Shown here: in pieces, positions 16,288 to 24,788 of the stretch | How positions within the stretch are numbered: the stretch's first letter is position 1 | Layout of the letters: each line of letters opens with the position of its first letter | Assembly: GCA_964639935.1 (NCBI GenBank) | Contig: CAZXGT010000002.1 | Location: forward strand, 1 to 64,000 | Reading direction: 5' to 3' | Length of the DNA stretch: 64,000 bases | Source: CALNYS01 sp964639935 | GTDB lineage: Bacteria; Planctomycetota; Phycisphaerae; Phycisphaerales; UBA1924 | The notes under the pieces: generated by a model | What the model saw: the letters and a program-made list of their open reading frames with translations, nothing else | What the model was told of the DNA's origin: nothing | Databases searched by the model: none | Position numbers and translations under genes: made by a program

Positions 16288-16755
16288 TTACCGGGTCTGA
16301 TCGATCGCCGTCCGAAGCAGGTCCATCTTCGCCCGCATCAGCTCGGTCGTGAGCGAGAACTGCGCGGTGTTCTCCTGGAGCTGCTGCATGAGCCGCTCGA
16401 GGCTTCGGTTGTTCCGGTCCTGAAAGAGGACGTTGTCACCGGCGCCGCCCGCGCCGGCGCTCGATCTGGCGCTGGGTCGGATCTCGAGGAGGCCGCCGCG
16501 GGCCTTGCGCAGCTCGCTCGTCTGGCGCCACTCCAGTTCGCCGCGCGAACCGCCGCCCCACTTCTCGCGGCGCTCGTCGACGGCTCGCGAGAGCGACTCG
16601 CGGAAGCCGCTGATCGAGACGTCGACCGGGCGAAAATCGGGCGTGTCGATGTTGGCGATGTTGTGGGCGATGACCTTCTGCCGCTGGGCGGCGAAGCGCA
16701 GGGACTGCTCCAGGGCGGGCAGCTCGTCGGCGTTGGTCAGGTCGCGGATGAACAT
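16288..16755 (-). CDS. flgB: FlgB, proximal rod protein
   Basis: FlgB is the most proximal rod subunit. The N-terminal sequence LEQSLRFAAQRQKVIAHNIA then NIDTPDFRPVDVSISGF is the FlgB signature, and the C-terminal helix with NRSLERLMQQLQENTAQFSL then TTELMRAKMDLLRTAI also fits. At 155 residues it is slightly longer than the enteric protein. It is the first structural flagellar gene of the run, with a candidate sigma-54 element just upstream. Confidence 0.95.
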   Translation of the reverse strand: MFIRDLTNADELPALEQSLRFAAQRQKVIAHNIANIDTPDFRPVDVSISGFRESLSRAVDERREKWGGGSRGELEWRQTSELRKARGGLLEIRPSARSSAGAGGAGDNVLFQDRNNRSLERLMQQLQENTAQFSLTTELMRAKMDLLRTAIDQTR

Positions 16756-16770
16756 TGTTGTCCCGATCCC

Positions 16771-16785
16771 GCAATCCGCGGGCCA
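16771..16785 (-). promoter_or_regulatory. Candidate sigma-54 (-24/-12) promoter before flgB
   Basis: Read on the minus strand the sequence is TGGCCCG-cgga-TTGC, against the consensus TGGCACG-N4-TTGC. The invariant GG and GC doublets are present at the correct 10-bp separation and only one conserved base differs. It lies in the 43-bp gap between an NtrC-type regulator gene carrying GAFTGA and flgB. The predicted start site would be only about 5 nt before the flgB ATG, which is unusually short and weakens the case. Confidence 0.5.
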
Positions 16786-16798
16786 GACGACTCCCCTT

Positions 16799-18298
16799 CT
16801 AGAGGGCCTCGCTCACGAGCTGGGCGTCCTTCCATTTCTTGAGCTTGAGGCCGAGCGTGCGGACGCCGATGCCGAGCGCCTCGGCCGTCTTCTGGCGGTG
16901 CCCGTTGAATCGCTCGAGCGTCTCGATGATGGCCTGTCGCTCGATGTCTTCGAGCGGGCGAACGCCCTGCCCGAGCACGGAGGCGGGCGGGACGGCGGGG
17001 CGGGTGTGGATCTCGGGCTTGGGCGTGGCCCGACCGGGCGCCGGGCCGTGAAGCCACGGGTGGACGAGGTCGGCCCCGATCACGCTCCCCCTGCACAGCA
17101 CGACCGCGCGCTCGCAGATGTTCTGCAGCTCGCGCACGTTGCCGGGCCACGGGTACGCGCGGAGCAGATTGATGGCGGAGTCGGCGATCTGCTTCTCGGG
17201 CAGACCCTCGCGGGCGCAGATGGCGCGGACGAAGTGCGCGGCGAGCGCCGGGATGTCATCGGCCCGCTCGCGAAGCGGCGGCACCGCCACAGGGAGCACG
17301 TTCAGGCGAAAGTAGAGGTCCTGCCGGAAGTCGCCGGACTCGACTGAGCGCGTCAGGTCGCGGTTGGTCGTCGCGATGACCCGGACGTCGACGCCGATGG
17401 AGACGCTCGAGCCCACGCGCTCAAAGACGCGCTCCTGGAGCACGCGCAGCAGCTTCGCCTGGATCTCGGGGCTGATCTCGGAGATCTCATCGAGCAGCAG
17501 CGTCCCGCCGTGGGCGAGCTCGAAGCGCCCCTTCCGCAGCTTCTCGGCGCCCGTGAACGCCCCCTTCTCGTGGCCGAAGAGCTCGGACTCCAGAAGCGAC
17601 GAGGAGAGGGCCGCGCAGTTGAGCGCCATGAAGGTTTCGCCGGCTCGCGGGCTCAGCTCGTGAACCGCCCTCGCCACGACCTCCTTTCCCACCCCGCTCT
17701 CGCCGTGGATGAGCACCGTGCCCTGGGAGTTCGCGACCGCCTGGACCTGCTGCTTGATCGTCGCCATCGCGTCGCAGGCGCCGACGAGGCGGTCGAGCCC
17801 TCGCGGCGACTCGGCGGGCGGCGCGGCGCGCCCGTTGGACGACGGATGAACCTGACCCTTCACATCGGCCGCTTGGGCGCGCGGCGTCTGGGCGTCCGGG
17901 ACGCTGCGGCGCAGAATCTCGTTGTCGCGCTTGAGACGCGCGTGCTCGATCGCCCGCTTGACCGCGATGACGAGCTCGTCGCCCTCGAAGGGCTTGGTGA
18001 TATACGTGAACGCCCCGTTCATCATCGCCTGCACCGCCGTCTCGACGGTGCCGAAAGCGGTCATGATGATCACGGGCGTGTCCTCGTCGATCTCCTTGAT
18101 CCGCTCGAGCAGTTCGAGGCCGGACATCCCGGGCATCTTCAGGTCGCTGACCACGGCGTCCGGCCGGCGCCTGGCGACCAGCTCGAGCGCCGCCTCTCCG
18201 CCGGGCGAGGTAAAGACCGTGTGGCCGGCCCGCTGGAGCGTCACGCCCACGCTGTCGCGGAGCATCTCCTTGTCGTCCACCACCAGCACGTTGCTCAT
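16799..18298 (-). CDS. NtrC-family sigma-54-dependent response regulator (FlgR/FleR-like)
   Basis: This is a sigma-54 activator, most likely of flagellar genes. The 499 residues have three parts. A receiver (1-120) carries phospho-acceptor Asp52 in VVSDLKMPGMSG. An AAA+ domain (about 175-415) has Walker A GESGVGKE, the sigma-54 contact loop GAFTGA within FGHEKGAFTGAEKLRKGRF, and Walker B region GGTLLLDEIS. A Fis-type helix-turn-helix closes the protein (about 455-495, FNGHRQKTAEALGIGVRTLG). It overlaps the upstream kinase gene by 4 nt (ATGA), so the two form a two-component pair placed directly before the flagellar structural genes. Confidence 0.93.
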   Translation of the reverse strand: MSNVLVVDDKEMLRDSVGVTLQRAGHTVFTSPGGEAALELVARRRPDAVVSDLKMPGMSGLELLERIKEIDEDTPVIIMTAFGTVETAVQAMMNGAFTYITKPFEGDELVIAVKRAIEHARLKRDNEILRRSVPDAQTPRAQAADVKGQVHPSSNGRAAPPAESPRGLDRLVGACDAMATIKQQVQAVANSQGTVLIHGESGVGKEVVARAVHELSPRAGETFMALNCAALSSSLLESELFGHEKGAFTGAEKLRKGRFELAHGGTLLLDEISEISPEIQAKLLRVLQERVFERVGSSVSIGVDVRVIATTNRDLTRSVESGDFRQDLYFRLNVLPVAVPPLRERADDIPALAAHFVRAICAREGLPEKQIADSAINLLRAYPWPGNVRELQNICERAVVLCRGSVIGADLVHPWLHGPAPGRATPKPEIHTRPAVPPASVLGQGVRPLEDIERQAIIETLERFNGHRQKTAEALGIGVRTLGLKLKKWKDAQLVSEAL

Positions 18299-19275
18299 CG
18301 GACGCCCCCCGCCTCATTGAGCGGCGCGATGGTCTCGCGACCGCCTGTTTCGTTCGGCTCAATCGATCGCTCCGGGTCGACGGGCAGCAGCACCGCGATC
18401 CGCGCTCCCGGGAGCGCATCGGGCTCTCTTCGCTCGGTTCCGCTTTGGCTGACCTCGACCGCGCCGCCGTGGGCGTCGACGATCCGGTGCACGATCGCGA
18501 GGCCCAGGCCCGTGCCGGCCGCTCGCGTCGTGAAGAAGGGATTGAACATCCGGCCCACGGCTTCCTTCGCGATGCCGGGGCCGGAATCCTCGATCGCGAG
18601 GGACACGCACGCGGCCCGGCGCCCGTCGGTCCCGCGTCGCCACTTGCGCTCGGCGACGAGACGGACGAGGGCCTTTCCCTCGCTCTCGCCGGCGGCCTCA
18701 GCCGCGTTGCGCACGAGGTTCACCAGCGCCCGGTGCATGAGATCCGCGTCGCAGACGACCGCGTCGTCCGTCGCGTCGATCTCCACCGCCGCACCGGCGT
18801 CGAGCAGCTCGCGCTTCGCCTCCTCAACTGACCGGCGCAGGAGGTCCGCCGCCTCGCACTCCCGCGGGCGCAGCCGCATCTCCCTTGAGAACGCGAGCAC
18901 GTCGCCCACGATGCGGTCGAGACCCCGGACCGCCGAGCCGATCTTGGTCGCCATCGCCCGCGGCTCGTCCTGCCCGGCGAGATCCTCGGCGAGCGCTTCG
19001 GAATAGAGCTTGATCGAGCCGAGAGGATTGCGGATCTCGTGCGCGATGCCGGCGGCCATCTCGCCGAGCGCGGCGAGCTCGCGCGAGCGCCGGAGCTGAG
19101 CGTTGGCCTGCTCGAGTTCCCCCTGAAGCCGGCGCACCTCCGAGCGCAGCGTCTCCTGCGTGCCCTGGAGCTTCGCCGTGACGTCGTTGAACGCGCGGAG
19201 CAGGTCCGCGAGCTCGCTGGCGTCGCCCGCTTCGGGGATCTGCGTCCGTACTTCGCTCGCGAGCGCCTGACTCAT
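18295..19275 (-). CDS. Cytoplasmic sensor histidine kinase (FlgS/NtrB-like)
   Basis: The 326-residue kinase lacks membrane segments. An N-terminal coiled coil (about 25-70) leads to the H-box AAGIAHEIRNPLGSIKLYSE with His79. The N-box is LVNLVRNAAEAA, G1 is EDSGPGIA, and G2 is GTGLGLAIVHRIVDAHGG. The C-terminal 40 residues are low-complexity. Pairing with the sigma-54 regulator (ATGA overlap) and location before flgB suggest it signals flagellar assembly state, as FlgS does in epsilon-proteobacteria. The signal itself cannot be read from sequence. Confidence 0.9.
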   Translation of the reverse strand: MSQALASEVRTQIPEAGDASELADLLRAFNDVTAKLQGTQETLRSEVRRLQGELEQANAQLRRSRELAALGEMAAGIAHEIRNPLGSIKLYSEALAEDLAGQDEPRAMATKIGSAVRGLDRIVGDVLAFSREMRLRPRECEAADLLRRSVEEAKRELLDAGAAVEIDATDDAVVCDADLMHRALVNLVRNAAEAAGESEGKALVRLVAERKWRRGTDGRRAACVSLAIEDSGPGIAKEAVGRMFNPFFTTRAAGTGLGLAIVHRIVDAHGGAVEVSQSGTERREPDALPGARIAVLLPVDPERSIEPNETGGRETIAPLNEAGGVR

Positions 19276-19757
19276 CAGCCCTCCCGGTCCTGGAAGCGGG
19301 GCCCGCGCGGGCGCCCGCTTTGTCCGTAGGCGGCGATCGCGCCGCGGCTCCTGGCGACCCCGGCGAGGCGACCGGCCAGCGCGTTGCGAGCGCGGTCGAG
19401 CCGCTGGCGGTCCTCCGCGTCGCGCTCGGCGATCCGCCGCATCAGCTCGGTCAGCTCGGTGATGCAGGCTCGGACGCCCTCGATCTTCGCCGCCTCCTCA
19501 TCGAACCGCGTGTTCGACCACTTCTCGCGCAACGGCGCGGCTTCCTCGGCGGCCTCGCGCAGCTCGTCGATCACCGACTGCCGCTCCGCGAGCACGCCGA
19601 GCAGCGCGTCGGGGTTGTCGTCCTCGATGCACTCGCGCTGACGCTCGGCGAGCGACGAGAGCCGGCGACAGAGCTCGATCTGTTTGGTGAGGAGCCGCTC
19701 AAAACGGGCCGTCCACTGGTGGGCGCCCTCGGCGTGCGGCTTGACTGGCGCGGTCAT
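19275..19757 (-). CDS. FlgN-like flagellar export chaperone
   Basis: The 160-residue product is nearly all helical and charged (RFERLLTKQIELCRRLSSLA; LGVLAERQSVIDELREAAEE), with the length, helical pattern and location expected of FlgN-type chaperones for hook-associated proteins. I chose the ATG at 19757 because GAGAGG precedes it by about 5 nt; the open frame extends 213 nt further into non-coding-looking Arg/Gly/Pro sequence. It meets the kinase gene as TGATG. Coiled-coil sequence makes remote homology uncertain. Confidence 0.55.
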   Translation of the reverse strand: MTAPVKPHAEGAHQWTARFERLLTKQIELCRRLSSLAERQRECIEDDNPDALLGVLAERQSVIDELREAAEEAAPLREKWSNTRFDEEAAKIEGVRACITELTELMRRIAERDAEDRQRLDRARNALAGRLAGVARSRGAIAAYGQSGRPRGPRFQDREG

Positions 19758-19779
19758 CCTGACCTCTCTTTCTGTCGCG

Positions 19780-19796
19780 GCCGGCGTCCTGCCGGC
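19780..19796. promoter_or_regulatory. Intercistronic hairpin between TPR gene and flgN-like gene
   Basis: GCCGGC-gtcct-GCCGGC forms a strong 6-bp GC stem (extendable by one pair) in the 47-bp gap after the TPR gene. There is no T-run on the minus strand. It could stabilise or process the transcript or dampen read-through from the envelope genes into the flagellar genes. Confidence 0.35.
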
Positions 19797-19804
19797 GCCG
19801 CGTC

Positions 19805-22303
19805 CTATCCGTCTCCAGCTTCGGCGACGGCGTCGATCGCCACCGCCGAATCCAGCCATCGCTCCCAATGACTCCGCGTCATGGGGAGATCCGGCGCGTC
19901 GAGCGCCTCGGGCGGGAGCTCCCGGAGGCGCCTTCGGGCCCGCTCGTTCGCGGTCCTTGCCTCCTGCCATCGGTCAAGCTCCACGTAGCAGTTGACGATT
20001 TGGACCATCGCCACGAGCGAGGCCGGGTCGCTTGAATAGCGCTGGGCCGCCGCGTCGTAATGACGGATGGCCGCCTCGTACTCGCCCAGGTCGAAGGCGG
20101 CGTCCGCCCGGTAGAAGTGCGCGTTGCGCAAAAGCAGGTCCTCGAGGTCGTTCCGCCGACGCTCATCCTTCGCGTCGAGGGTCGTGCGGACGTCCTCGTA
20201 GAGGGCCAGGGCGCTGCGCAGCCATCGCTCGCGCTGGGCCTCGAGGTCGCGCCGCCGGCCCGCTGGCATCGACTGGGTCTCGAGCCGCTCGCCCACCTCC
20301 GAGGCCGCCAGCCGGTACGCGTCGGCGAGCTGGAACTCCACAAGCATCCGCTCCGGATCCTCCGGGTACCGCTCGACCACCTCCGCGAGCGTGTCGAGCG
20401 CCTGGACGTGTCGCCCGGCTCGGAGGTGAATGCGCCCAAGCTGCACGAGCGCGTCGCGATACTCCACCGCGTCGGGCTCCAGCCGCCCGCTTGTGAGGAT
20501 GCGCTCGAGGAGGCGCTGAGCGTCGGCGTCGTTCGTCTCCACGTCGTCGAGCATGTAGGTCTGCGCCAGTCGCACATGGGAGGAGGCCGCCTCGCTCGAG
20601 TTCGGGTGATCGTTGATCAGTCCCCGGTAGAGCTCCACCGCGACGTCGTAGTCCCCGCGTGACTGATGCGCGCCGGCGAGCCGGAAGATCGCCGCCGGGA
20701 GCCGGGGGTCGTCGTCGAGCCCGCCCGCGTACTCGCTGAAGATCTCGATCGTCTTCTCTGTCTCGCCCGCCAGGTCATAGGAATCCCCGGCCATCCAGAG
20801 CGAATCCGTGAAGGCGAGGTCGTCGCTGAGCACGGTCCGCCGAGCGTGCCGGAGAAAGCTCTCGCCGGCGTCCATGAAGTGAGCGCGGATCTCCGCCCGG
20901 GTCACGGGGTCGATCGCCGCGATCTCCACCGGCCTCGAGGGATCCACCCCCTCGGTCTCCACCATCCGCTCGGCTCGGAGTCGGTGAGCCGTCGCGCGCG
21001 CGAGGATGATCTCTGGCGGGGTCTGCCCAAGCGGGAAGAGCCGATCGGCGAGCCGGGCGTACTCGATCGCCGCGAGGTGATCCTTTGTGGTCAGACGGGT
21101 CTGGTGCTGCTCGAGAAGGCTCTGGGCGATACGGTCGGCGGTGAGGTCCGTCTGCCGCGGGTTGCGCCGGAACTCATCGACGAGACGCTCGCTCATCGCG
21201 ATCGATTCGGCGACGTCGCCGAGAAGCGCGTCGACCTCCGCGACCCCGAGCATCGCCCGGATCAGCGAGCGCGACTGCGGGTAGTCCTGCACGACCTGGG
21301 CGAAGCGATCCCGCGCTTCGGGGAGACGGTCCTGCACCTGGTCGATCTCGCCCGCGATTGTCAGCAGCTTGGCGCGGCGCGTGTCCTGCGGCGGGAGCAG
21401 CGCGTCGGCCCGCTCGAGCTGCTCCTGCGCCTCGCCCAGGCGACCGAGCTCGTGATACGCCTCGGCCAGCAACAGATACAACATCCCGACGCCCTCGGCC
21501 GAAGGCTTGTCGAGGCGATGAACCGCGCGGAGGAGCCCCTCGAGCGCTCGCTCGGGGAAGCCGCTGGCGAGCCTCAGCTCGGCCTGTCTCGCCAGCGCCC
21601 AGACGCGGTCCTCGGGGCTGAGCGTCACGTCCTGAGCCATGGTCGAGAGCAGCTCGAGCGACTTCTCCCGCCCGGGAGCGCCGCGCCCCTGGTAGGCGAG
21701 GATGAGCCGCTTGGTCAGACGTCGCTTCGCGTCAGCGTGCGTCTCCGGGAGCTTCGCGACGCGGCGCTGTGCCTCCTCAAGACGCCCCAGCTCGATCAGC
21801 GCCTGGGCCAGCCGGGCGTGGCGGTCGGGACCAAGGTCCGCAAGGAGCTGCTCGGCCTGCGAGTACTCGCGCACGATCATCTCGTTGTTCGTCTGATTGC
21901 TGATCATCCGGTCGCTCTGACCAAGCGAGACCGCGTCGCCACGAAGCATGTGGAACCGCTGGTCGAGCGTCGGGGTCATCGCCGGCTCGTCGAGCCGCGG
22001 CAGGATCGTGCCGTTGAGCAGACCGAGCGCGTCGTCAAAGCTGTTGCGCGCGATCAGCGCTTCGGCGTCGTTGAGCACCCCGGCGTAGTCGTCCTCATTC
22101 TCCGTGCCCCTCGCGACGAGCAGGCCGGTCACGATCAGCGCGACGCCGAGCATCGCCACGGGGATCTGCCAGAGATCCCTCCATCCGCGCGGAGCGGTGT
22201 CCTCGTCGGTCGGCGCCGGCGACGGGCTCTCTGCCGCTGGAGCAGGCGACGCCTCCTCAACCTCGGTTTGCTCCTCGGCGAGCTGATCCTCGGACATGCG
22301 CAC
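19805..22303 (-). CDS. Membrane-anchored TPR-repeat protein
   Basis: The 832-residue protein has an acidic, Pro-rich N-terminus, one membrane helix (about 45-64, QIPVAMLGVALIVTGLLVA), then a long tetratricopeptide array. Examples are LAQALIELGRLEEAQRRVAK, YLLLAEAYHELGRLGEAQEQ, GDYDVAVELYRGLINDHPNS, LGRIHLRAGRHVQALDTLAE and AFDLGEYEAAIRHYDAAAQR. An N-in, C-out topology would place the TPRs in the periplasm. Such proteins scaffold protein-protein interactions; no partner can be read. An in-frame ATG two codons in (22297) is an alternative start. It is co-directional with the flagellar genes, 47 bp from the next gene. Confidence 0.8.
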   Translation of the reverse strand: MRMSEDQLAEEQTEVEEASPAPAAESPSPAPTDEDTAPRGWRDLWQIPVAMLGVALIVTGLLVARGTENEDDYAGVLNDAEALIARNSFDDALGLLNGTILPRLDEPAMTPTLDQRFHMLRGDAVSLGQSDRMISNQTNNEMIVREYSQAEQLLADLGPDRHARLAQALIELGRLEEAQRRVAKLPETHADAKRRLTKRLILAYQGRGAPGREKSLELLSTMAQDVTLSPEDRVWALARQAELRLASGFPERALEGLLRAVHRLDKPSAEGVGMLYLLLAEAYHELGRLGEAQEQLERADALLPPQDTRRAKLLTIAGEIDQVQDRLPEARDRFAQVVQDYPQSRSLIRAMLGVAEVDALLGDVAESIAMSERLVDEFRRNPRQTDLTADRIAQSLLEQHQTRLTTKDHLAAIEYARLADRLFPLGQTPPEIILARATAHRLRAERMVETEGVDPSRPVEIAAIDPVTRAEIRAHFMDAGESFLRHARRTVLSDDLAFTDSLWMAGDSYDLAGETEKTIEIFSEYAGGLDDDPRLPAAIFRLAGAHQSRGDYDVAVELYRGLINDHPNSSEAASSHVRLAQTYMLDDVETNDADAQRLLERILTSGRLEPDAVEYRDALVQLGRIHLRAGRHVQALDTLAEVVERYPEDPERMLVEFQLADAYRLAASEVGERLETQSMPAGRRRDLEAQRERWLRSALALYEDVRTTLDAKDERRRNDLEDLLLRNAHFYRADAAFDLGEYEAAIRHYDAAAQRYSSDPASLVAMVQIVNCYVELDRWQEARTANERARRRLRELPPEALDAPDLPMTRSHWERWLDSAVAIDAVAEAGDG

Positions 22304-22365
22304 ACTCCGGGCGCGAAGCGACGCGCCGGCTTACGTCATCGGGGATCGGGGGTCGCTTTCTGCAA

Positions 22366-23883
22366 TCAGCTCTCGCCTTCAGGGTTCTTGTCGTCGCCCT
22401 CCGCGCGCCGCGCCCGACCAACCACGACGGTCGCCGAGACCTGATCCGCCGGGTGACGACGCGCCGGGTCGAGAAGCAGCAGGATCGTCAGAGGCGGAAA
22501 GACGGCCTTGAAGAGGTTGCGAACCGTCGCCTGACGGATCCGGAGCCCCGTCTTCTCGGGGCCGCGGCCTTCACCGCGTGAATCGATCGTGCGCAGGCCG
22601 GTCAGCGCCTTGCCCAGCGTTCGGCCGGTCAGCCACTCGCTCAGCGCCGAGTGCAGGAAGAAGATCCCGGCGGTGGTGAAGATCGGCATCAGGCTCTGGC
22701 TCGTCTCGATCGCCAGTCCCGGGGAGACCGCCGCCCAGATCGGGATGCCCCAGAGGAGCGCGGAGATCCCGGCCGCCGGGATGATGTCGACGAGCGCCGC
22801 GATCATGCGTGGTCCGGGCTCCGCCAGCGCCGCCCACTCCGGGACCGTCGGCTCCGCGTGCAGCTCGCCCTCCGGACGAAGCAGGAACAGAATGATGATC
22901 AGCAGGACGCTCCCCGCGACCAGCGAGATCAGCTGGAGATCCTCCTGGCGAAGCGGGCTCGGCGACCCGACAAGACCCGCAAAGAGCGTCTCGCCCGAGA
23001 TCGAGGAGACGGTCGCGGCGCGGAGCCGGTTTGGCTCGTCGGCATCGAACCAGTAGGCCGTCACCGCCTCCGCGACGCAGACGACGACGTGCTCCTCCGG
23101 AACGCCCTCGATGGCGGCGAGGTCATACGCCTGCCCGCCTCGGAGCAGGGTCAGCTCGACGCCCCGCTCCGACCACTCCGCTGCGAGAAGCTGCTGGCCG
23201 CTCGCGAGCAGCCTCGCTTCGGCCGGCGCCGCGATCGACGCCTGGCGCCAACCGCTCTCATCGTCCCACACCCAGGCGCCCTTGCCAGCGCGGAGAATCA
23301 GCCCGCCCGGCGCCTCGTCGAGCCGCCATCGCTCCGATTCGCTCAGGCCCTCCGGGAGCGGCTGTTCCCGCCACAAGGCGCCCGTGAGAACGAGCAGGCG
23401 GCCGCTCCCGCTCGTCGTGGTGGGACGCAGGAGCGCGGCCGGACCCTCCGGTGAGTAGCCGAAGCCGATCAGGACGCCGGAACCGGGCAGGGGCGACTCC
23501 GCCTTGGCCCGGCCGCTCGGCGAGTAGCGGTACGCGTCGCCGACGCTCGGCGCCACCGCCGCCAGCGATCGCACGGGCCGCACCGATTCGCCGTCCGGCC
23601 CGGCCTTCGCCGGGTAGACCAAGATCACGCGGCGCTCGCCCGCCGCCGAAGCGATCGGCCTCCCGGGCAGCGGCATGACGCGGGTCAGCGTGCCGGGTGG
23701 CGCCGTGGCCGATTCGTGATAGAGATCCCAGTCGTTGTCGCCGCGCCACTCCTGCTTGACGAAGAGCCACGCGTGCCGCTCGCCGCTGACGCCGTCGAGC
23801 TTCTCGGCGGCGAGCGCCGCACCGGCGCTGCTCAGAGCGCTGAGCAGCGCGAGGACGAGACTGAGGCGGTAGAGCACGCTCAC
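22366..23883 (-). CDS. RDD-domain membrane protein with large N-terminal extracytoplasmic domain
   Basis: I start this 505-residue protein at the GTG at 23883, which overlaps the upstream lipoprotein stop as GTGA. A signal peptide (about 1-25, LVLALLSALSSAGAALA) leads to about 300 residues of beta-rich sequence with no family I recognise. A membrane helix follows (LISLVAGSVLLIIILFLL), then a C-terminal RDD domain: ALVDIIPAAGISALLWGIPI, LTGRTLGKALTGLRTIDSRG and NLFKAVFPPLTILLLLDPAR. RDD proteins are poorly characterised integral membrane proteins, some linked to ion exchange. Organisation suggests a surface or periplasmic sensor joined to a membrane module. Confidence 0.75.
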   Translation of the reverse strand: MSVLYRLSLVLALLSALSSAGAALAAEKLDGVSGERHAWLFVKQEWRGDNDWDLYHESATAPPGTLTRVMPLPGRPIASAAGERRVILVYPAKAGPDGESVRPVRSLAAVAPSVGDAYRYSPSGRAKAESPLPGSGVLIGFGYSPEGPAALLRPTTTSGSGRLLVLTGALWREQPLPEGLSESERWRLDEAPGGLILRAGKGAWVWDDESGWRQASIAAPAEARLLASGQQLLAAEWSERGVELTLLRGGQAYDLAAIEGVPEEHVVVCVAEAVTAYWFDADEPNRLRAATVSSISGETLFAGLVGSPSPLRQEDLQLISLVAGSVLLIIILFLLRPEGELHAEPTVPEWAALAEPGPRMIAALVDIIPAAGISALLWGIPIWAAVSPGLAIETSQSLMPIFTTAGIFFLHSALSEWLTGRTLGKALTGLRTIDSRGEGRGPEKTGLRIRQATVRNLFKAVFPPLTILLLLDPARRHPADQVSATVVVGRARRAEGDDKNPEGES

Positions 23884-24788
23884 CGGCCGCCCGCGAGCCG
23901 CGCCGATCGGGCGCACGCCTCGTCAAGAATCTCGACCCGCCTCGGCGCGAGCGACTCGACGAGGGTCGCAAACTCGAAAGCCTCGGGCGAGAGCCGCCCG
24001 AAGCGGGAGCCGTCGGAGAGGTCGCTCAGGAAGAGGATGATCTCGGAGTCCGAATCGCGGTGCACGACCCGCACGCGCGAGGCGGCGCGCGGGTCGACCC
24101 CGCCCACGCCCGGGATGTCCACCCGTGCGTATTCTTCGAGCTCGGAATAGACCGCCGGCTCGCGTTCCCCGGCTCTCCAGAGTTCGATGCGCACCGGACG
24201 CAGCGTTTCCGGGTCGAAGAACAGGCGCCGGGCGCCCCCCTGGGCGGGCGCGTCGACCACGAGCTGGCCGCGGCGGTCGACCATCGGCGCGGCGCCCCCC
24301 GAAGCCGGGATCGGCGTGACGCCGAGGAGATCGAGCAGATCGAGCGGGTGGACCGGAAGCGCCGCGTCGCCGATGCACGGCGCCGTCGCGTTCTCGTGCA
24401 GCGCGACCCCCGCCCGGGAGTTCTCGCCGAGCTCGAACCACCAGAATCGCCGCTCGTCAGAGCCGAGCCAGAAGAGGACCTCGCCCACCTTGCCCACGCT
24501 CAGCGCGAGCTTCGCCGGCTGAACAACCTGAAGGTGTCCTTCGCCCTGCTCGCGCCGCAGCTTGCCGTCGCGGTCGGTGTAGTGAAGCTGCACCGCGGCG
24601 CGCGACCAGAGTCGATCAAGACGAGCCGCCCGCGCGTTGTGACGCTCGGCGATCTCGAGGCGCGTCACGCTCGAGGCCGCGGCCAGGCGTTCGTCGCTCG
24701 GGCGCGCCGGCCTGTCGGCGGCGCACCCGACAAGCAGAGCGAGCGCCGCAAGGACCGCCGTTGCTCCAGCCGCCCCGGCTCGACTCAC
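23880..24788 (-). CDS. Predicted lipoprotein, possibly LolA/LolB-like fold
   Basis: The 302-residue product starts at a GTG and has a lipoprotein signal ending in the lipobox LVGC (AALALLVGCAAD). The mature part reads as alternating strands: AAVQLHYTDRDGKLRREQGE, GHLQVVQPAKLALSVGKVGE, VLFWLGSDERRFWWFELG, LFFDPETLRPVRIELWRAGE. This pattern of substrate-shaped beta sheet resembles the LolA/LolB lipoprotein-carrier fold, which I infer rather than demonstrate. It overlaps genes on both sides by 4 nt, so it is tightly coupled to the RDD protein and to the small protein upstream. Confidence 0.6.
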   Translation of the reverse strand: MSRAGAAGATAVLAALALLVGCAADRPARPSDERLAAASSVTRLEIAERHNARAARLDRLWSRAAVQLHYTDRDGKLRREQGEGHLQVVQPAKLALSVGKVGEVLFWLGSDERRFWWFELGENSRAGVALHENATAPCIGDAALPVHPLDLLDLLGVTPIPASGGAAPMVDRRGQLVVDAPAQGGARRLFFDPETLRPVRIELWRAGEREPAVYSELEEYARVDIPGVGGVDPRAASRVRVVHRDSDSEIILFLSDLSDGSRFGRLSPEAFEFATLVESLAPRRVEILDEACARSARLAGGR

